Source: Cephalopachus bancanus (lineage: Eukaryota; Chordata; Mammalia; Primates; Tarsiidae). Taken from it: 64,000 bases of DNA. The stretch lies in contig JAPVLO010000044.1 in assembly GCA_027257055.1 (NCBI GenBank), forward strand, positions 1,984,001-2,048,000, read 5' to 3'. Positions 32,446-43,560 of the stretch are shown piece by piece. Numbering within the stretch: the first letter of the stretch is position 1; every line of letters starts with the position of its first letter. The translations under genes were made by a program, and so were the position numbers. The notes under the pieces are model-generated. The model did not search any database and was not told where the DNA came from. It was given only the letters and a program-made list of their open reading frames with translations.

Positions 32446-33585
32446 TTATAATTATTAGTAGGCACTGTTCCTACCCAAGTTGTTTTCATTGTAGCCTGTG
32501 AAACAATTAGAGAAGGCACAAGATGAATGCAGGATTGTTTGGTGCCACTGCATGGAGGAATAAGAACTAGAATTCTCAGGGAAAGGTTCAAGAAAGCTTG
32601 GTCTTTGAGGTTGCCTCAAAAGTGGGAATTGGTTGGAAGGAGAAGTGTAAAATTATGGGAAATGGCTGTTGTTGAATGACTTTTTTCAAGGGTCATGGTC
32701 AAGGGAACACTTGGACCACTTCCACGATGGTCAGTCTTACTAAATAGTCATCCCTACCTGATCTTTCTTGTTCCAGGGGATTCTGGAAGAGTTCCCAAGA
32801 GGATTGACTTCTTCTGATTTATACAGTGTCATTACTAAGGTTAACCAAGCCTAATGACGTTATCCTGTGGCATTAACTTGAATCTGGATTCTGGGTTCAA
32901 GTCTGAGTTTTGTCTCATCCAAGGTATATGACTTTCAACAAGAATTCAACATCCTCTTATCTGAAATCCATTCAGTTCTGCTGTAAATGTGTTTCAATTC
33001 TGGAAGTTTTCTCTGGGGTTTGAAAAGAGTTAATGGATGAAATGAACTTTAAAACCTGAAAAGGGCTTATTGCTCTGTGAAAGATTTATTTCCTCAAAGC
33101 AAGTGTAATTCTCTCCAAAGTTGAGATAATGATTCAAGTCTCTCTGTTCCCCAGATAACCAGCTCTGAGATCTGTACCCAGCAGCCACCCTGATACTTTA
33201 TGGATGGATATTTAGTGAATGTAACTTATTTAAAAGAAAGGACTTTCCAGTTGGCTTGCAGGTGGGGAGTGAAATCAAGAGGAGTTGGGAGGGGGACTCT
33301 GTCTTGTGTTAAGCGAAGGTGTTTGTTTAGCCAGGAGTGAGGCAAGTCCCTGGGACCCCTTCTGCTAGATTCGGTCTCAACCAAATGCTGGCATTTCTGC
33401 TCATCCCTTAGGCTTACCTGGCCACTAAGAAATGAGGTAAATGTGATAACAGAAATATAGTGACTGTCATTCATACAGAAAGAATGATTCTGGGGAGTCA
33501 CAAGTGAAGGGAGTTTCTCCTGTGGACATTCACTATGCTCTACGAAAGCGCTCATGAGATAATTAGTGGCACCACCTGGTTACTT
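32446..33585. other. Unique noncoding stretch
   Basis: No gene or repeat recognised. A 109-codon minus-strand frame (33226-33555) has no domain. Confidence 0.45.
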
Positions 33586-33589
33586 GTCT

Positions 33590-33740
33590 GCCTTCTTGTC
33601 CTATTGCCCACCTGACTAGAATGTGAGCTCCTTGAGGGCAGGGTCTGTGACTCTTCCATCACTGAATCTCTAGCATCTAGTCCAGAGCCTGACATTTGCT
33701 AGTTACTCGAGAAATGCTTATTGAATTGAATCAAATAAAA
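33590..33740 (+). mobile_element. L2 LINE 3' end
   Basis: 'gactagaatgtgagctcctt', 'gagggcagggtctgtgactc' and 'gagaaatgcttattgaattg' are the sense L2 3' UTR and tail. Confidence 0.85.
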
Positions 33741-33774
33741 ATGGCTAAAATGCTGAGGGAGTAATCAGATGCTC

Positions 33775-33925
33775 AGGATTGAAGGCATTCAAAGCAGAAG
33801 GCAATCACTTCCAGCTGGGATAGTCAGGGAAGACTGCCTGGGAGAGGGGTCCTCGAATCAGAAACCCGAAGGATGAAGATAGAGATGGGTCCAGGGGGGA
33901 GGGAGGGTGTCTAGGCAGATGAGAC
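33775..33925 (-). mobile_element. Possible L2 LINE fragment
   Basis: 'agtcagggaagactgcctgg' and 'gagaggggtcctcgaatcag' resemble the antisense L2 block 'gtcagggaaggcctctctga'. Short and diverged. Confidence 0.4.
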
Positions 33926-34185
33926 CATGTGTCCAAAGACTGTCAGCCTCTTACAGAATTAAGACTGGTAAGTCTTAATTTCACAGACATTCCAAAGCTA
34001 AGTGGATTGAAGATGCACACAGCAGATAATTCTGGGAGAACTAGGCGAGCGTGCACTCTCTCCAGCATGTCGATTCCCTCTGTGGGTTTCTCCCGCTGAC
34101 TGTGTAGGCCCTGGGAGATTCAGAAAGGAGTCTCTCATTCCATCAACTGGCAAATCTCATCCTTGGTGTGACAGCAAAACCGCCG
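33926..34185. other. Unique noncoding stretch
   Basis: Nothing recognised. Confidence 0.45.
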
Positions 34186-34189
34186 ACCA

Positions 34190-34660
34190 GTCCCATCCCT
34201 TGAAACGTCCCAATATTTCTTGATAGACACTTCTGTTGTCTTATGTGCAATAGAATTGTAATCACCTGTATTTAAAACTAATGGATTTGAAATAACCTGC
34301 AGGCTTCCACTTTAATGAGAGTTAGATTAATGAAAAAGGACCTTTTGCCTCAGATTGCATGACAACATTTTCAAATTACATTCCTGGAACAGAGAATTCA
34401 CTTATTCAGAGTAATTGGATGCTGACTTGGGTTAATACGTACAATGTCCTTAAATGAAAATGTTCTATTGTAAGTGGAACTGTATGATACCTGAGGCTTT
34501 CTCAATAGATTTGGTTGGACTCTGAGTTAATTATACTGCATGCTATTTTTTGAATGAATTCAAGCATGAATTCTACACGGTAGAGATTGGGATAATTATA
34601 TTCAATTCTGCTTGGTGCCCCGCTGAAAGAATTGACCTTTTAGATAAAACGAGTCTCCCG
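34190..34660. promoter_or_regulatory. Candidate conserved noncoding element
   Basis: Repeat-free AT-rich DNA with many homeodomain-type cores ('ctttaatgagagttagatta' at 34311, 'gagttaattatactgcatgc' at 34522) and long nonrepetitive words. Strong textural resemblance to conserved enhancers; untested. Confidence 0.36.
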
Positions 34661-35040
34661 AGCAAGAAACCTGAAGAAAGTCTACACAAAGCCGGCAGAT
34701 GCAAGAGCAGAGAAAGTCTTAAGTAAGAGGGGGCTGTGGGGGTGGGGTGGGGGAGGCAGGCTCAAGGAACAGTAGCATCAGCAAGATTGATTTTTTGTCA
34801 CGGGAAAGTATTTCTGTTTTGTAGCTTGTTTTGTATCCTTGGTACATAAAGGTATAATTTAAAACCATTGATTTTACTAAGCTGTTTTCTCATCAGTAAC
34901 ACGGCTAAAAAGTAGAGCATGGAGAATGAGAAGTCGACAAAATGCAATCTCTGGAGGATCTCTGGGTGTTGACTCCCCCAGGCAGCACACAGGGGCCAGC
35001 ATGGTCCTGACCACCAGGCTTTCCTACCTAGCACGGTGGC
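34661..35040. other. Unique noncoding stretch
   Basis: Contains a G-rich run (34726-34758). No gene or repeat recognised. Confidence 0.45.
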
Positions 35041-35044
35041 CTGA

Positions 35045-35262
35045 GGCTAACAGTGTGGGCTTGAAGGTCAAGACTGCCTGGGTTTGAAGCACAGCTCTGC
35101 CAATTTCTAGCTGCATGGCTTCAGGCCAGGCCTCACATCTGCACCTCAGTTTCCTCATCCACCAAATGGCCTAAACTGTACGAGGTTGCTGTGAGGATTC
35201 AACAGATGGGAAGTACTTTGCGCTGTGTGTGTCCAGTGACGATCAGCTGCCTTTATTAACCC
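35045..35262 (+). mobile_element. MIR SINE, near full length
   Basis: Sense MIR: 'gactgcctgggtttgaagca', 'cagctctgccaatttctagc', 'cctcagtttcctcatcc' and 'gttgctgtgaggattcaaca'. Confidence 0.9.
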
Positions 35263-35879
35263 TATTGCTGTCGGTGGTGAAATCTCTCTCTTCCCCCAGG
35301 GTGATGATAGAAAGGTAACCCATTAAGAGGATCAACCCCATCAGAAGGATTAAAAATATTTCTCCCCTCGGGGCCAGAAAGAAACTGCCAGGACTGGGCC
35401 CTGCTGGACACCATGTGCTGATGAGACATCCTTTGAGGGCCACAAGACAGGGTGAGATAACCAAGCCTTGTTTCCTGTCCGCTCTGGGGCCAGCCAGGCA
35501 TGTTGGCCAGAGGGCAAGCCGTGCTCCCCCCTCAAGGGACACTCCCCACTCCAGTGGCCTTCTGGAAGGCAGAGGACATTGTTTTGTCTCCTTGGCCCAA
35601 GCACTCAGTCTCAGTGAATGAGAGGCTTCATTATTCCAAGTGTGTGAACCGGCAACGTGACACATACGGTGTTTGTCTGTAAGGAAGTCCTGGGCTCTGA
35701 CCACCGCTGGGGGTAGAGAAATGACCTAATCCCTCTTAGTGCTGGTGGAACTCTCTTCACCGACAGCATGGCCACATGCCCTCATCAGTCTTCTGGGGCT
35801 ACCGTCCCTCCATCCCAGCACGGTTCCAATTCCTTTTTGGTCCTAACTTAACCCTTCCTGCTGTATCCTCATACTGTCT
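35263..35879. other. Unique noncoding stretch
   Basis: No repeat recognised. A 153-codon minus-strand frame (35243-35704) starts within the MIR-flanking DNA, overlaps long frames on the other strand and shows no domain, so it is not annotated as a CDS. Confidence 0.45.
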
Positions 35880-36640
35880 GTATTGGTTTCTTGTGGTTGC
35901 TATAACAAATCATCATGAATGTGGTGGCTTAAAACAAAATACACTTGTTCTCTTGTAGTTCTGGAGACCAGAAGTCAGTACCACAGGCCCAAACCAAGAC
36001 ATAAGAAGGGCCATACTCTCTCTGGGGGCTTGAAGGGAGAAGCTGCTCCTTGCTTCTCCCAGCTTATGGCGACTGCTGGCTTGTGGCCGCATCACTCCAA
36101 CCTCTGCTTCCACTGTCACAGTACCTTCTCCTCTCTGTGTGTGTCCAGTCTCCCTCTGCCTTTTTGTTTTTTTGCGTTGGAGTCTCACTCCTTCACCCAG
36201 CCTGGAGTGCAGTGGCACACTCATGACCACCCTGGCGTCAACCTGCTGAGCTCAGGCGATCCTTCCGCTTCAGCCTTCCAAGTAGCCGGAACTACAGGCA
36301 CGTGCTACCATGCTTGGCTAATTTTTTGATTTATTGTAGAGATGAGGTCTCGCCAAGTTACCCAGGCTGTTCTTGAACTCTTGAATCCCCTCACTTCAGC
36401 CTCCTAATGTACTGGGATTACAGACTTGAGCCACCGTGCCTGGCCTGCCTCTCTTTGATAAGCACACTTGTGATGACATTTAGGGTCCACATGGCTAACC
36501 CAGGATCATCTCCTTATCTCAAAATCCTTAACTTAATCACATGTGCAACAAAGTTTATCCATAGCGGAGAACATTCACAGGTGCCAGGGATGAGGACCTG
36601 ATGCCTCAGGGGCCACCGTCCAGCCCACTATGCCAACTCA
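35880..36640 (-). mobile_element. MLT1-type LTR split by an Alu
   Basis: In antisense the LTR 3' end 'tgtggttgctataacaaatc' and 'ggtggcttaaaacaaaatac' begin the element; beyond the Alu 'tgcctctctttgataagcac', 'ccttaacttaatcacatgtg' and 'catgtgcaacaaagttta' complete a MaLR-like arrangement. The Alu at 36161-36444 is younger. Confidence 0.68.
36161..36444 (-). mobile_element. Alu SINE, intermediate type
   Basis: Antisense Alu inside the MLT1-like LTR: 'gttggagtctcactccttca', 'ggcacactcatgaccaccc', ending 'gagccaccgtgcctggcc'. About 15 bases of the left arm are missing near 36385. Confidence 0.94.
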
Positions 36641-36974
36641 GTGTTTTGCTACTGTCCCTCTTCCCTCCATGTATCAGGAAACTTTACCCTGGTCAGCACC
36701 CCTTCTCATCACTGCACGGGTAGATGTCCATCGATCCCTCACAGGTTCCTACTCTGTCTCCACCTTCCTCCCAGGTCCAACCATTCATCTTTTAACCACC
36801 TCTAAGGTGTTGTTCAGGAACAGCCTTGTCTCCACAGGTAACAGAGTGGTGGCCCTCCTTTGGGGAACCGTGTGCCCCCACTCTGCCCATGTAGTACGAG
36901 TGAGACTGACCTTTCCAGCCTTCCAAGAGTTGTACCTTGAACAATATTCCTTACCAGTGACTTAGTAATTCTTA
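36641..36974. other. Unique noncoding stretch
   Basis: A 111-codon frame (36630-36965) shows no recognisable motif; not called. Confidence 0.42.
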
Positions 36975-37425
36975 GTAAGAATATATGGTGAATGGTATGG
37001 AACCTGTCTGGCCACTCAGAGTGTTCCATTGCCCCTGGTCAGGGTGAGTGCTTCTGGGATGTGCATGTGACCCAAGTCCAGTAAGACCCAGACCTCGATT
37101 TTTGCTAGAGCCATTGCAAAAGGAGTTTCTTTTCTTCTCTGATTGACTTGAAGTTGGAAGGATATTGGCCCACAGCTGCCAGGCAATATCACAAGGGCAT
37201 CTGCCAGAAAACAGAACCAGCAAGAGGGAAAAACAACCAAAATATGAAGGGGCAATCCAAGGTCCAATGACCAACTTTTGAATTCCTGGATCCAAGTATG
37301 CCTGAAATATTAGATCTCACCGTGGCATTTTAGTTTTATGAGCCACACATCGCCCTTCTTTTTTGTTTAAGTTAGTGTGCATTGGGTTTCTGTCAACTTA
37401 AGAGTTCTTATTACTAACACATTTG
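36975..37425 (+). mobile_element. Ancient interspersed repeat
   Basis: Ordered words 'gtgcatgtgacccaagtcca', 'gaagttggaaggatattggc', 'ccacagctgccaggcaat', 'cctggatccaagtatgcctg' and 'cattgggtttctgtcaactt' belong to a widely dispersed mammalian repeat whose 3' end has '...ggtttctgt.act'. LTR-type most likely; family not fixed. Confidence 0.5.
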
Positions 37426-38039
37426 CCATGAAGCTGCCTGCTAGGAGTTGACTGCTTGAGTCTAAGCAGGGACCCACTCAGTAGCACAGTGTCTAAATCT
37501 TAAGTCTTCTCCCCCCGGTCCCATCTTGTTCTCACCTGTTTTGTGTGTATGTTTGAGCCTGGCACACAGAAGAGTAAGTCTCCACCCCTCCTCTCAAGAT
37601 TCCCCTCTTGAGTTGGGGAGCTAAGGACTCAAGAAACAAGTGAAGTCATGCTTCCAGCTTCCTAATTTATGGTGGCTTTTCTTATAACTTTATCAGTGTA
37701 TTTACTCTGATCTTCAGATCTTTTTCTATTATACATGAGATAAACAGCTCTATCTTAGCTCCCCTAATACAGTTGGATTTTATTCTGTATGTCTGCGTGC
37801 TCAATCAACATTATTAAAATTACTCTGGTTAATTGAAGTGAGTTCTGGCCCCAAGAGAGCGGGCTTTGACCTGGAAAAGCTTGGGATTCACTTCTTTGTG
37901 AAATTGTCCAAGTATGGAAATATACTCCTTCTCCACTAGTGTTATAGAAATATAAGCAGTGTTGCTCTCTTTGTCTTCCAGTATAGCCACTACTGCCTGA
38001 GGATCTGCTGGAGAGCTCTGAGGGGTGATTGTTGGGAAA
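37426..38039. other. Unique noncoding stretch
   Basis: Nothing recognised. Confidence 0.42.
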
Positions 38040-38315
38040 GCTCAGGTTCTGGTGTTCTTCCCAGTTCTGATCACTAGCCTTCCTCTGACTTTGGGTAATC
38101 ATTCCACCTTCTTTGAGTCTGACACCTCATTTCTTAAATGAGTAATTTGAATTTGATTTGGCATTTATGTCTCACTATTACCACAGATTTCTAGTTGATC
38201 ACTGCTCTGTTTCTTGCTGAGCCTAAAACCAGCCTCAGAATCCTTCTCAACACTGAGTTAGATGATCTTTAAGTTTCTCCTAAGCCTTAACATTATATGA
38301 TTCTAAGGCTTCTGG
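38040..38315 (+). mobile_element. MIR-like SINE fragment
   Basis: 'ccttcctctgactttgggta', 'atcattccaccttctttgag' and 'acacctcatttcttaaatga' resemble sense MIR; 'gatgatctttaagtttctcc' and 'cattatatgattctaag' resemble the end of a related old SINE/LINE. Confidence 0.5.
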
Positions 38316-38555
38316 GCCAAGAAATGGACACTTTCACTAGATGTAGATTTCTGAAACTTAACTTGAAAGCTTTCATTTCATTGGTATAGCTGTGATCCTT
38401 TTGTCCCAGAGATGAGGGGCAGGGATAGAGACATTACCTTCTGTCTCCAGATCCAGGGCTTTTGGCAGCATAGCATAGCATTGTGAGATGGCGATTCTCT
38501 TAACAGCAGAAAGATATTTCCATAGCTCCATGGAGATTTGGAGGCAAAAAGACTC
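38316..38555. other. Unique noncoding stretch
   Basis: Nothing recognised. Confidence 0.42.
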
Positions 38556-38905
38556 CATCAATTAATTCCATTATGCAGTTAATATAATTAGTTGGATTTA
38601 TGTATAAGGCCCAACATTCGTGACTCAAATTTTTTCATTGGTTTTTATCCCCCTTTCTCTTTCCAAAGGTTCCAGTCCCTTAAATTTGTACATTATCTGT
38701 GAATGATATATCATTTATCTAGAGAATACAGTTGTCATTCACTTCATTTAATTAGCTTATGGATTCTAAATTATCTGCTACCATAAAATGTGATTTTATA
38801 CTGCAGATTACAAAGGTTTTTAGAAATTTAATATGCCACTTTTAATTGGTGAAAAGTACCCTAAAGGATTCATAATATTTTTTACTGCACTTGCATTTAG
38901 GCTCA
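38556..38905. promoter_or_regulatory. Candidate conserved noncoding element
   Basis: AT-rich, repeat-free, dense in ATTA/TAAT and TTAATTAG cores: 'attaattccattatgcagtt' (38561), 'ataattagttggatttatg' (38585), 'catttaattagcttatgg' (38745). Typical homeodomain-rich texture; function untested. Confidence 0.33.
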
Positions 38906-39955
38906 AGAGAGAGACTGAAGTTGTTTAGTAAGAAATGGGATTTGGGTCAGTGAGATTGGTGATGATTTATTTGGAATAAGGCAAATCTGGAGGGATGGAG
39001 TCGTAAATACAGCCATCAGAGGATTGTGTTTGAGTAGCGCGACCAGTGAGTTGAAAACTGAATATCTTCTGGCTTTCATATCCCAGTTAGTCATTTTGAT
39101 GGGCTAACAATGTGTTTATGGCATATGGCTCCCGTCTGCAGCCATGACTAAGAATAGCCTATTTTCTGCTCTGCCTTTTCAACCATTAAATCCATAATCT
39201 TCTGTGTATATGGTCTTACTACACCTTCCTTAAATACATTCTTGGCCTTACTGATGCCTCGGCTCAGTTGTGCTGCTGGGTGGATGTTTGTTCAGCAAAA
39301 GCAAATGACTCTTTTTGATCCTTAGATGATGAAAATGCCATGCACGGTGAAGCTAAGGTCATCATCAGGACGTTGTGTCACTGGGAGCGCCATCAAGAAT
39401 TTCCACGTGCATCTGTCATAATGCACTGCAAGTAAAAGTTTATAAAACATGACAATGAGCATTAAAAAATCTAGAGGCTTCAAGAGAAGGGTTGGGAAAT
39501 GTCAAAGGCCAGAAAATGGGGATGAGGCTGTGAGATCCCCAGACCCCTCTGGGACCCTCCCTCTCAGGAACCAGGTCCTCATCCTCCTGTACAGTCAGCA
39601 AGTTATGGAACCTAAACTCCCACCACTACCCAGGCTTTTGGGCTAAGGCATTAAAGGTCTCTGTTCAAAGCGACTGTGGACCCATTATTAACTCTTAATA
39701 TATTCTTAGTAATTCATTGAATTGGTTGAGTTTGGCTATGAGAATCTGATTATAGCCTGGAACATTTTTCTGGGGGAAAAGAAAAAGGAAAAGAGTTTGA
39801 TGATGGGGTAGGAAACAGATCGGGGGTTGGAAAGGCCAAGCTAGAGTGGGGACTGAAAGAGGAGTAATGCAGGAGATATTATAGCAATAATAGCAACAAT
39901 AATGTTATTGTGAATATACAGTGGCATAATCGTAGTGATAATCAATCATGTCATA
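38906..39955. other. Unique noncoding stretch, parts CNE-like
   Basis: No repeat or gene recognised. 39300-39440 keeps CpGs ('catgcacggtgaagctaagg', 'ctgggagcgccatcaagaat') in AT-rich surroundings and could be regulatory. Confidence 0.4.
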
Positions 39956-39959
39956 GTAA

Positions 39960-40160
39960 TACAAATGCCTGTGTTTTATTGAGTGCTTACTATGTACCAG
40001 GATCTTTTTATGCATTACTTAGTTATATCAGCCCTGATTGTATAAGACAGGTAATAATATAAGGCACATTTTACAGACAGATAACTTGGGACTCAGAGCC
40101 ATGCAGTGACTTACCCATTATCTCTCCTCACAGAATTGGGATTTGCATTCCAGTCTATTC
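39960..40160 (-). mobile_element. MIR SINE
   Basis: Antisense MIR: 'gtgcttactatgtaccagga', 'cacattttacagacagataa', 'cagtgacttacccattatc' and 'aattgggatttgcattccag'. Confidence 0.82.
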
Positions 40161-40500
40161 TCTTAGAAGGCCCACTGGGTTAATGAGAATCCTCAAGTGC
40201 TGATGAGAAACTGTGGTAAGGATCTTTGGCAAAGTGTCTCACCAGGCCAGCCACTTCAGAGGGCAGCCAGGGCTCTCCCAGGTCAATTCCACCCTGACAG
40301 AACACCTCCTCCTGGAAGCAGGAACTGCTCTGTGAGAGGGAGCCAGAGGGGGATGAGACAACACAGACTCTGCCGCAGGGGATGGGCAGGGAGTATCTTT
40401 CAGGACAGAATATTCTAGCTCCTCTGGATTCCCCCAAAGCACACTCACCCTTTGTTTTCAATAGGTACACATAGGGTATGGATTCTCTGGGGCAAGCTTT
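40161..40500. other. Unique noncoding stretch
   Basis: Nothing recognised; overlapping frames on both strands are incidental. Confidence 0.42.
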
Positions 40501-41700
40501 CTTTTCTTATAATACTTTTGCTTTTTCAAGTAAAAAGTCAACATATGGCCTCATTTTAGAAAAGTAAGATCTATAGGTAAGTAAAAGAAAGAAAATAAAA
40601 ACAATACATTATCTCGCACCTATGGAAAAAAGCAACTGTGTGAATGTGTACGTGCGTGAGTGAAGTGTGGGTATATGCGTGTGTATACTTTTATGCACAT
40701 ATAAAGAGATCTGCTTTTGCATTTCACAAGAGGAAATATAACCTACCATGGATTCACTCTCAAGCCCTCTCTGAACCTCGGATTTCCCACCTATAAAAGA
40801 GTAAGTAATCATGCCTTCCTTACATATCGTGCAAGAATTGTATGACTCAAGCTGGGACTTAGTGGAGTGGCTGTATATAACAGTGCTCAATAAATATGAT
40901 CTGTATGCATTAGTATTAAAACTATAATATAAACATTCTTTAGTACTATTAAGTGTGCATAGTGTCATTTTAGCACAATTTTATTGTTTTTCATTATGCA
41001 AGTAAATATGCTTACTTATAAAACTAGAGATAAGCAAAATGGTAAACAACAAAACCATCTGCAGCCTCACTAATGAAGAAATAACTACTGTTAAATTTTA
41101 ATATACATATTTTCAACCTCGTTGCATGTATTTTTATATGTATACATAAAATAAATATAAAATGCATATGTAACATATATATCTGAGCCCATGTAGCAAT
41201 AGTTATTATAGTACCTGCTTTTTTTCCTCATAAAAGTACATTGTGAACTTTATCTTGTGCTGTTGCAGGATTTGCTACACACAAAAACTTCCAGTAACGG
41301 AATAACAGCCCATGGACTGGAATTCCCATGACATTCTAAGCCAATGCCCTATGTAGACGTTTAGGCTGTTCTCAGTGTTTTGCTTTTGTAGACAGTGTTG
41401 CAGTGAACGGCTCTGTAACCAAATCTTTGGGTCTTGTTAGAATAAATTCCCGGGGTTGGAATTTCTGGGTCAAAGGTTTTGCAGACTTGTGAGGCTCTCT
41501 CTGAGCAGCACCAGGTGGTCTCTGGAGATGTGGTCAGGTGCTGTGAGGCGAAGGTGCTCACACATCAGAGAAGGGCTTCCTACCTCACTTGGCACCAAAT
41601 TTGGAATCCCAGCCTGGTTACTGTATTATGCATTGTGCTTCTGGGCCACTGACCCTCATGGTCAGCTGAAGAATAATCTGCAAATGCTTACTCCCTTTTG
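40501..41700. mobile_element. Old L1M-like LINE fragments around a MIR
   Basis: 40500-40700 and 40970-41700 are AT-rich L1-like tails: 'caaaatggtaaacaacaaaa', 'ttttcctcataaaagtacat', 'gttgcagtgaacggctctgt' and 'gttggaatttctgggtcaaa' match an L1 3' UTR motif order. A MIR lies between them. Boundaries are rough. Confidence 0.5.
40745..40925 (+). mobile_element. MIR SINE
   Basis: 'ctcaagccctctctgaacct', 'cggatttcccacctataaaa' and 'acagtgctcaataaatatg' show sense MIR from middle to 3' end. Confidence 0.72.
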
Positions 41701-41849
41701 TGTGTGTGTGTTAGTCTAAGGCTAGCAGAGGGCATACTTGAAAGAAATAAATGATTAGAATCGACAATGGAAAGGTAAATAGAATCATAATTCATGAGAT
41801 TTCCCATTGTTCTTTTCTGACTGTAGTTCTATAATCATAAAACAGACAT

Positions 41850-41950
41850 AATCAGCTATTCAATTCGACAGACCCTTATTGAACACCTACTTTGTACAAG
41901 GCTGGGAGATAGGTGCAAAAAATAATGCTGAATATTTGTACAGTGTTCAC
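41850..41950 (-). mobile_element. L2 LINE 3' end
   Basis: 'cagacccttattgaacacct', 'actttgtacaaggctgggag' is the antisense L2 tail. Confidence 0.72.
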
Positions 41951-41989
41951 ACCTGATAAAGTGCTTTCATATGCCTTCGAAAAAAACCT

Positions 41990-42195
41990 GAACCAGGACC
42001 CAGGAGATCTGATTTCTAGAGTTGTCTCTGCCATCTAATTGAAGTCTGACCTCAGATTGCTCTCTCTGCTTCTTGTCGTAAATCCCAGGCTAAGAATCCA
42101 TGCCTTTTCTGTCTTATAGGGTCTGTGGGATGTTCTTATGAGGTGCTATAAATGCTCCATAGAGTCAGACGTCAATAAACTGCAAAAACAACAGT
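41990..42195 (+). mobile_element. MIR SINE fragment
   Basis: 'gatctgatttctagagttgt', 'ctctgccatctaattgaagt' and later 'gtcaataaactgcaaaaac' suggest diverged sense MIR. Confidence 0.5.
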
Positions 42196-42359
42196 GGCAT
42201 TAGAATGTTTTTCAGTTAGTTCTAAACTGGAAAAGGTTCTGATGATCATTTAGAGCAGTGACCTCAGCCATGTTCTGGAGACCCCATGGGTGTTCTGGGG
42301 ACCGGGAGATGGAGGCTAAGCTAGCAGAGCCTGGTTCTCCTCTGCCCATCCAAGCTCTG

Positions 42360-42545
42360 GCCTGGAACCAGGTGGTTCATGTGTAGCTCTGGGCAAGCTC
42401 CTTGTACCCCTGTGGTGCCTCCCAGTTCTCCCATTTGTAATATGAAAATATGGATTGTTGTGAAGATTGGTTAGTAAATATTCAGTGTTCGGGACTGCAG
42501 TAGGCACATTGTTAAGTGTTGCTGTTATTTTATGACCCACCTTGG
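42360..42545 (+). mobile_element. MIR SINE
   Basis: 'gtagctctgggcaagctcct', 'ctcccatttgtaatatgaaa' and 'gattgttgtgaagattggtt' match sense MIR. Confidence 0.72.
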
Positions 42546-42570
42546 AGTTTTGGTGAAAAATAGCATCAGG

Positions 42571-42829
42571 GCTAGGCACAGTCCGAGGTGATTGCCTAAG
42601 CCCAGGGGTTCGAGACCAGCCTGGGCCACTTGTCTCTACAATAAATCAAGAAAAATTAGCTGGGCATGGTGGCACATGCCTATAGTTCCAGCTACTTGGA
42701 AGAAGGGTGAGGTAGAAGGATTGCCTGAGCCCAGCAGGTTGAGGCTGCGGTGGCAGTGAGTGTGCCGTTGTACTCCAGCCTGGGTGACAGAGTGAGACTC
42801 TGACTCAAAAAAAAAAAAAAAGGAAGAAA
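42571..42829 (+). mobile_element. Alu SINE with internal deletion
   Basis: Flanked by 'gaaaaatagcatcagg' (42555-42570) and 'gaaaaatagggtcagg' (42830-42845). About 35 bases covering the A-box region and the 'cagcactttgggagg' block are deleted, so 'ggctaggcacagt' runs into 'ccgaggtgattgcc'. Confidence 0.94.
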
Positions 42830-42845
42830 GAAAAATAGGGTCAGG

Positions 42846-43225
42846 TTGCGCTGAAAAATAAATCCTTGGAAAAAATCATTGGTTTTTCTAACTTTACTTT
42901 ACAGATGGAAAATTTACAGTCCAGAGAAGCCAGCATTCATATGCACACTGAGAATCTGGCACAAACAAACACACACATACACACATGTTCATGGCTACAC
43001 ATAGATGTCATCATTGTCATCATCATCACTCCAGTCCTCTGTTAAGTTGAAGCACTATCACCAGCTCGGGTGATGACTCGCTCACCTGCTGGTCAATAAT
43101 AGAGGACATGTGTGATGACTGATTCATGGGCTGTTTCTGGGACTTGTGAGCTGCTTCCCAAGCCTCACCTACACATATTGAACAAGGCTCTTATAACTGA
43201 GAAACCAATATCTTCTGTGACAGCA
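42846..43225. other. Unique noncoding stretch
   Basis: A possible antisense MIR remnant ('actttacagatggaaaattt') lies at 42896-42935. Otherwise nothing recognised. Confidence 0.42.
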
Positions 43226-43560
43226 CCCATGTTGCCATACTCCCAATAATCTTTGAGATCTGGGAATGAGAAATTGGACTTCTCCAAATCATAAGTTATT
43301 CTTAAAATACTGCTAATATTCTCCATACTCTTTTCTCTAGTAATTACTATGAATATCTAAAAACATTGCTGGGTAAATACGAACTAGCAAGTTTAATAGT
43401 ATTTACAGAGAGCTTTACAAAGAATTTATAAATTGAATATGTGTTGGAGGCAAATATTCAAATCCTGAAAGGTGCCAGCAAACATTATTGGTTCATATTT
43501 GAATAATGTAACATTCAGTTCTCCTAGCAAGGTTGAAAACACTACACGGATTCAAGAAAT
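43226..43560. promoter_or_regulatory. Weak candidate conserved noncoding block
   Basis: Repeat-free AT-rich DNA with 'ctagtaattactatgaatat' (43338) and 'tgggtaaatacgaactagc' (43370). Conservation-like texture only. Confidence 0.25.

Noticed and set aside
35243..35704. 153-codon minus-strand frame
   Set aside because: Overlapped by frames on both strands, with a hydrophobic run but no known domain or splice signals. Likely chance.
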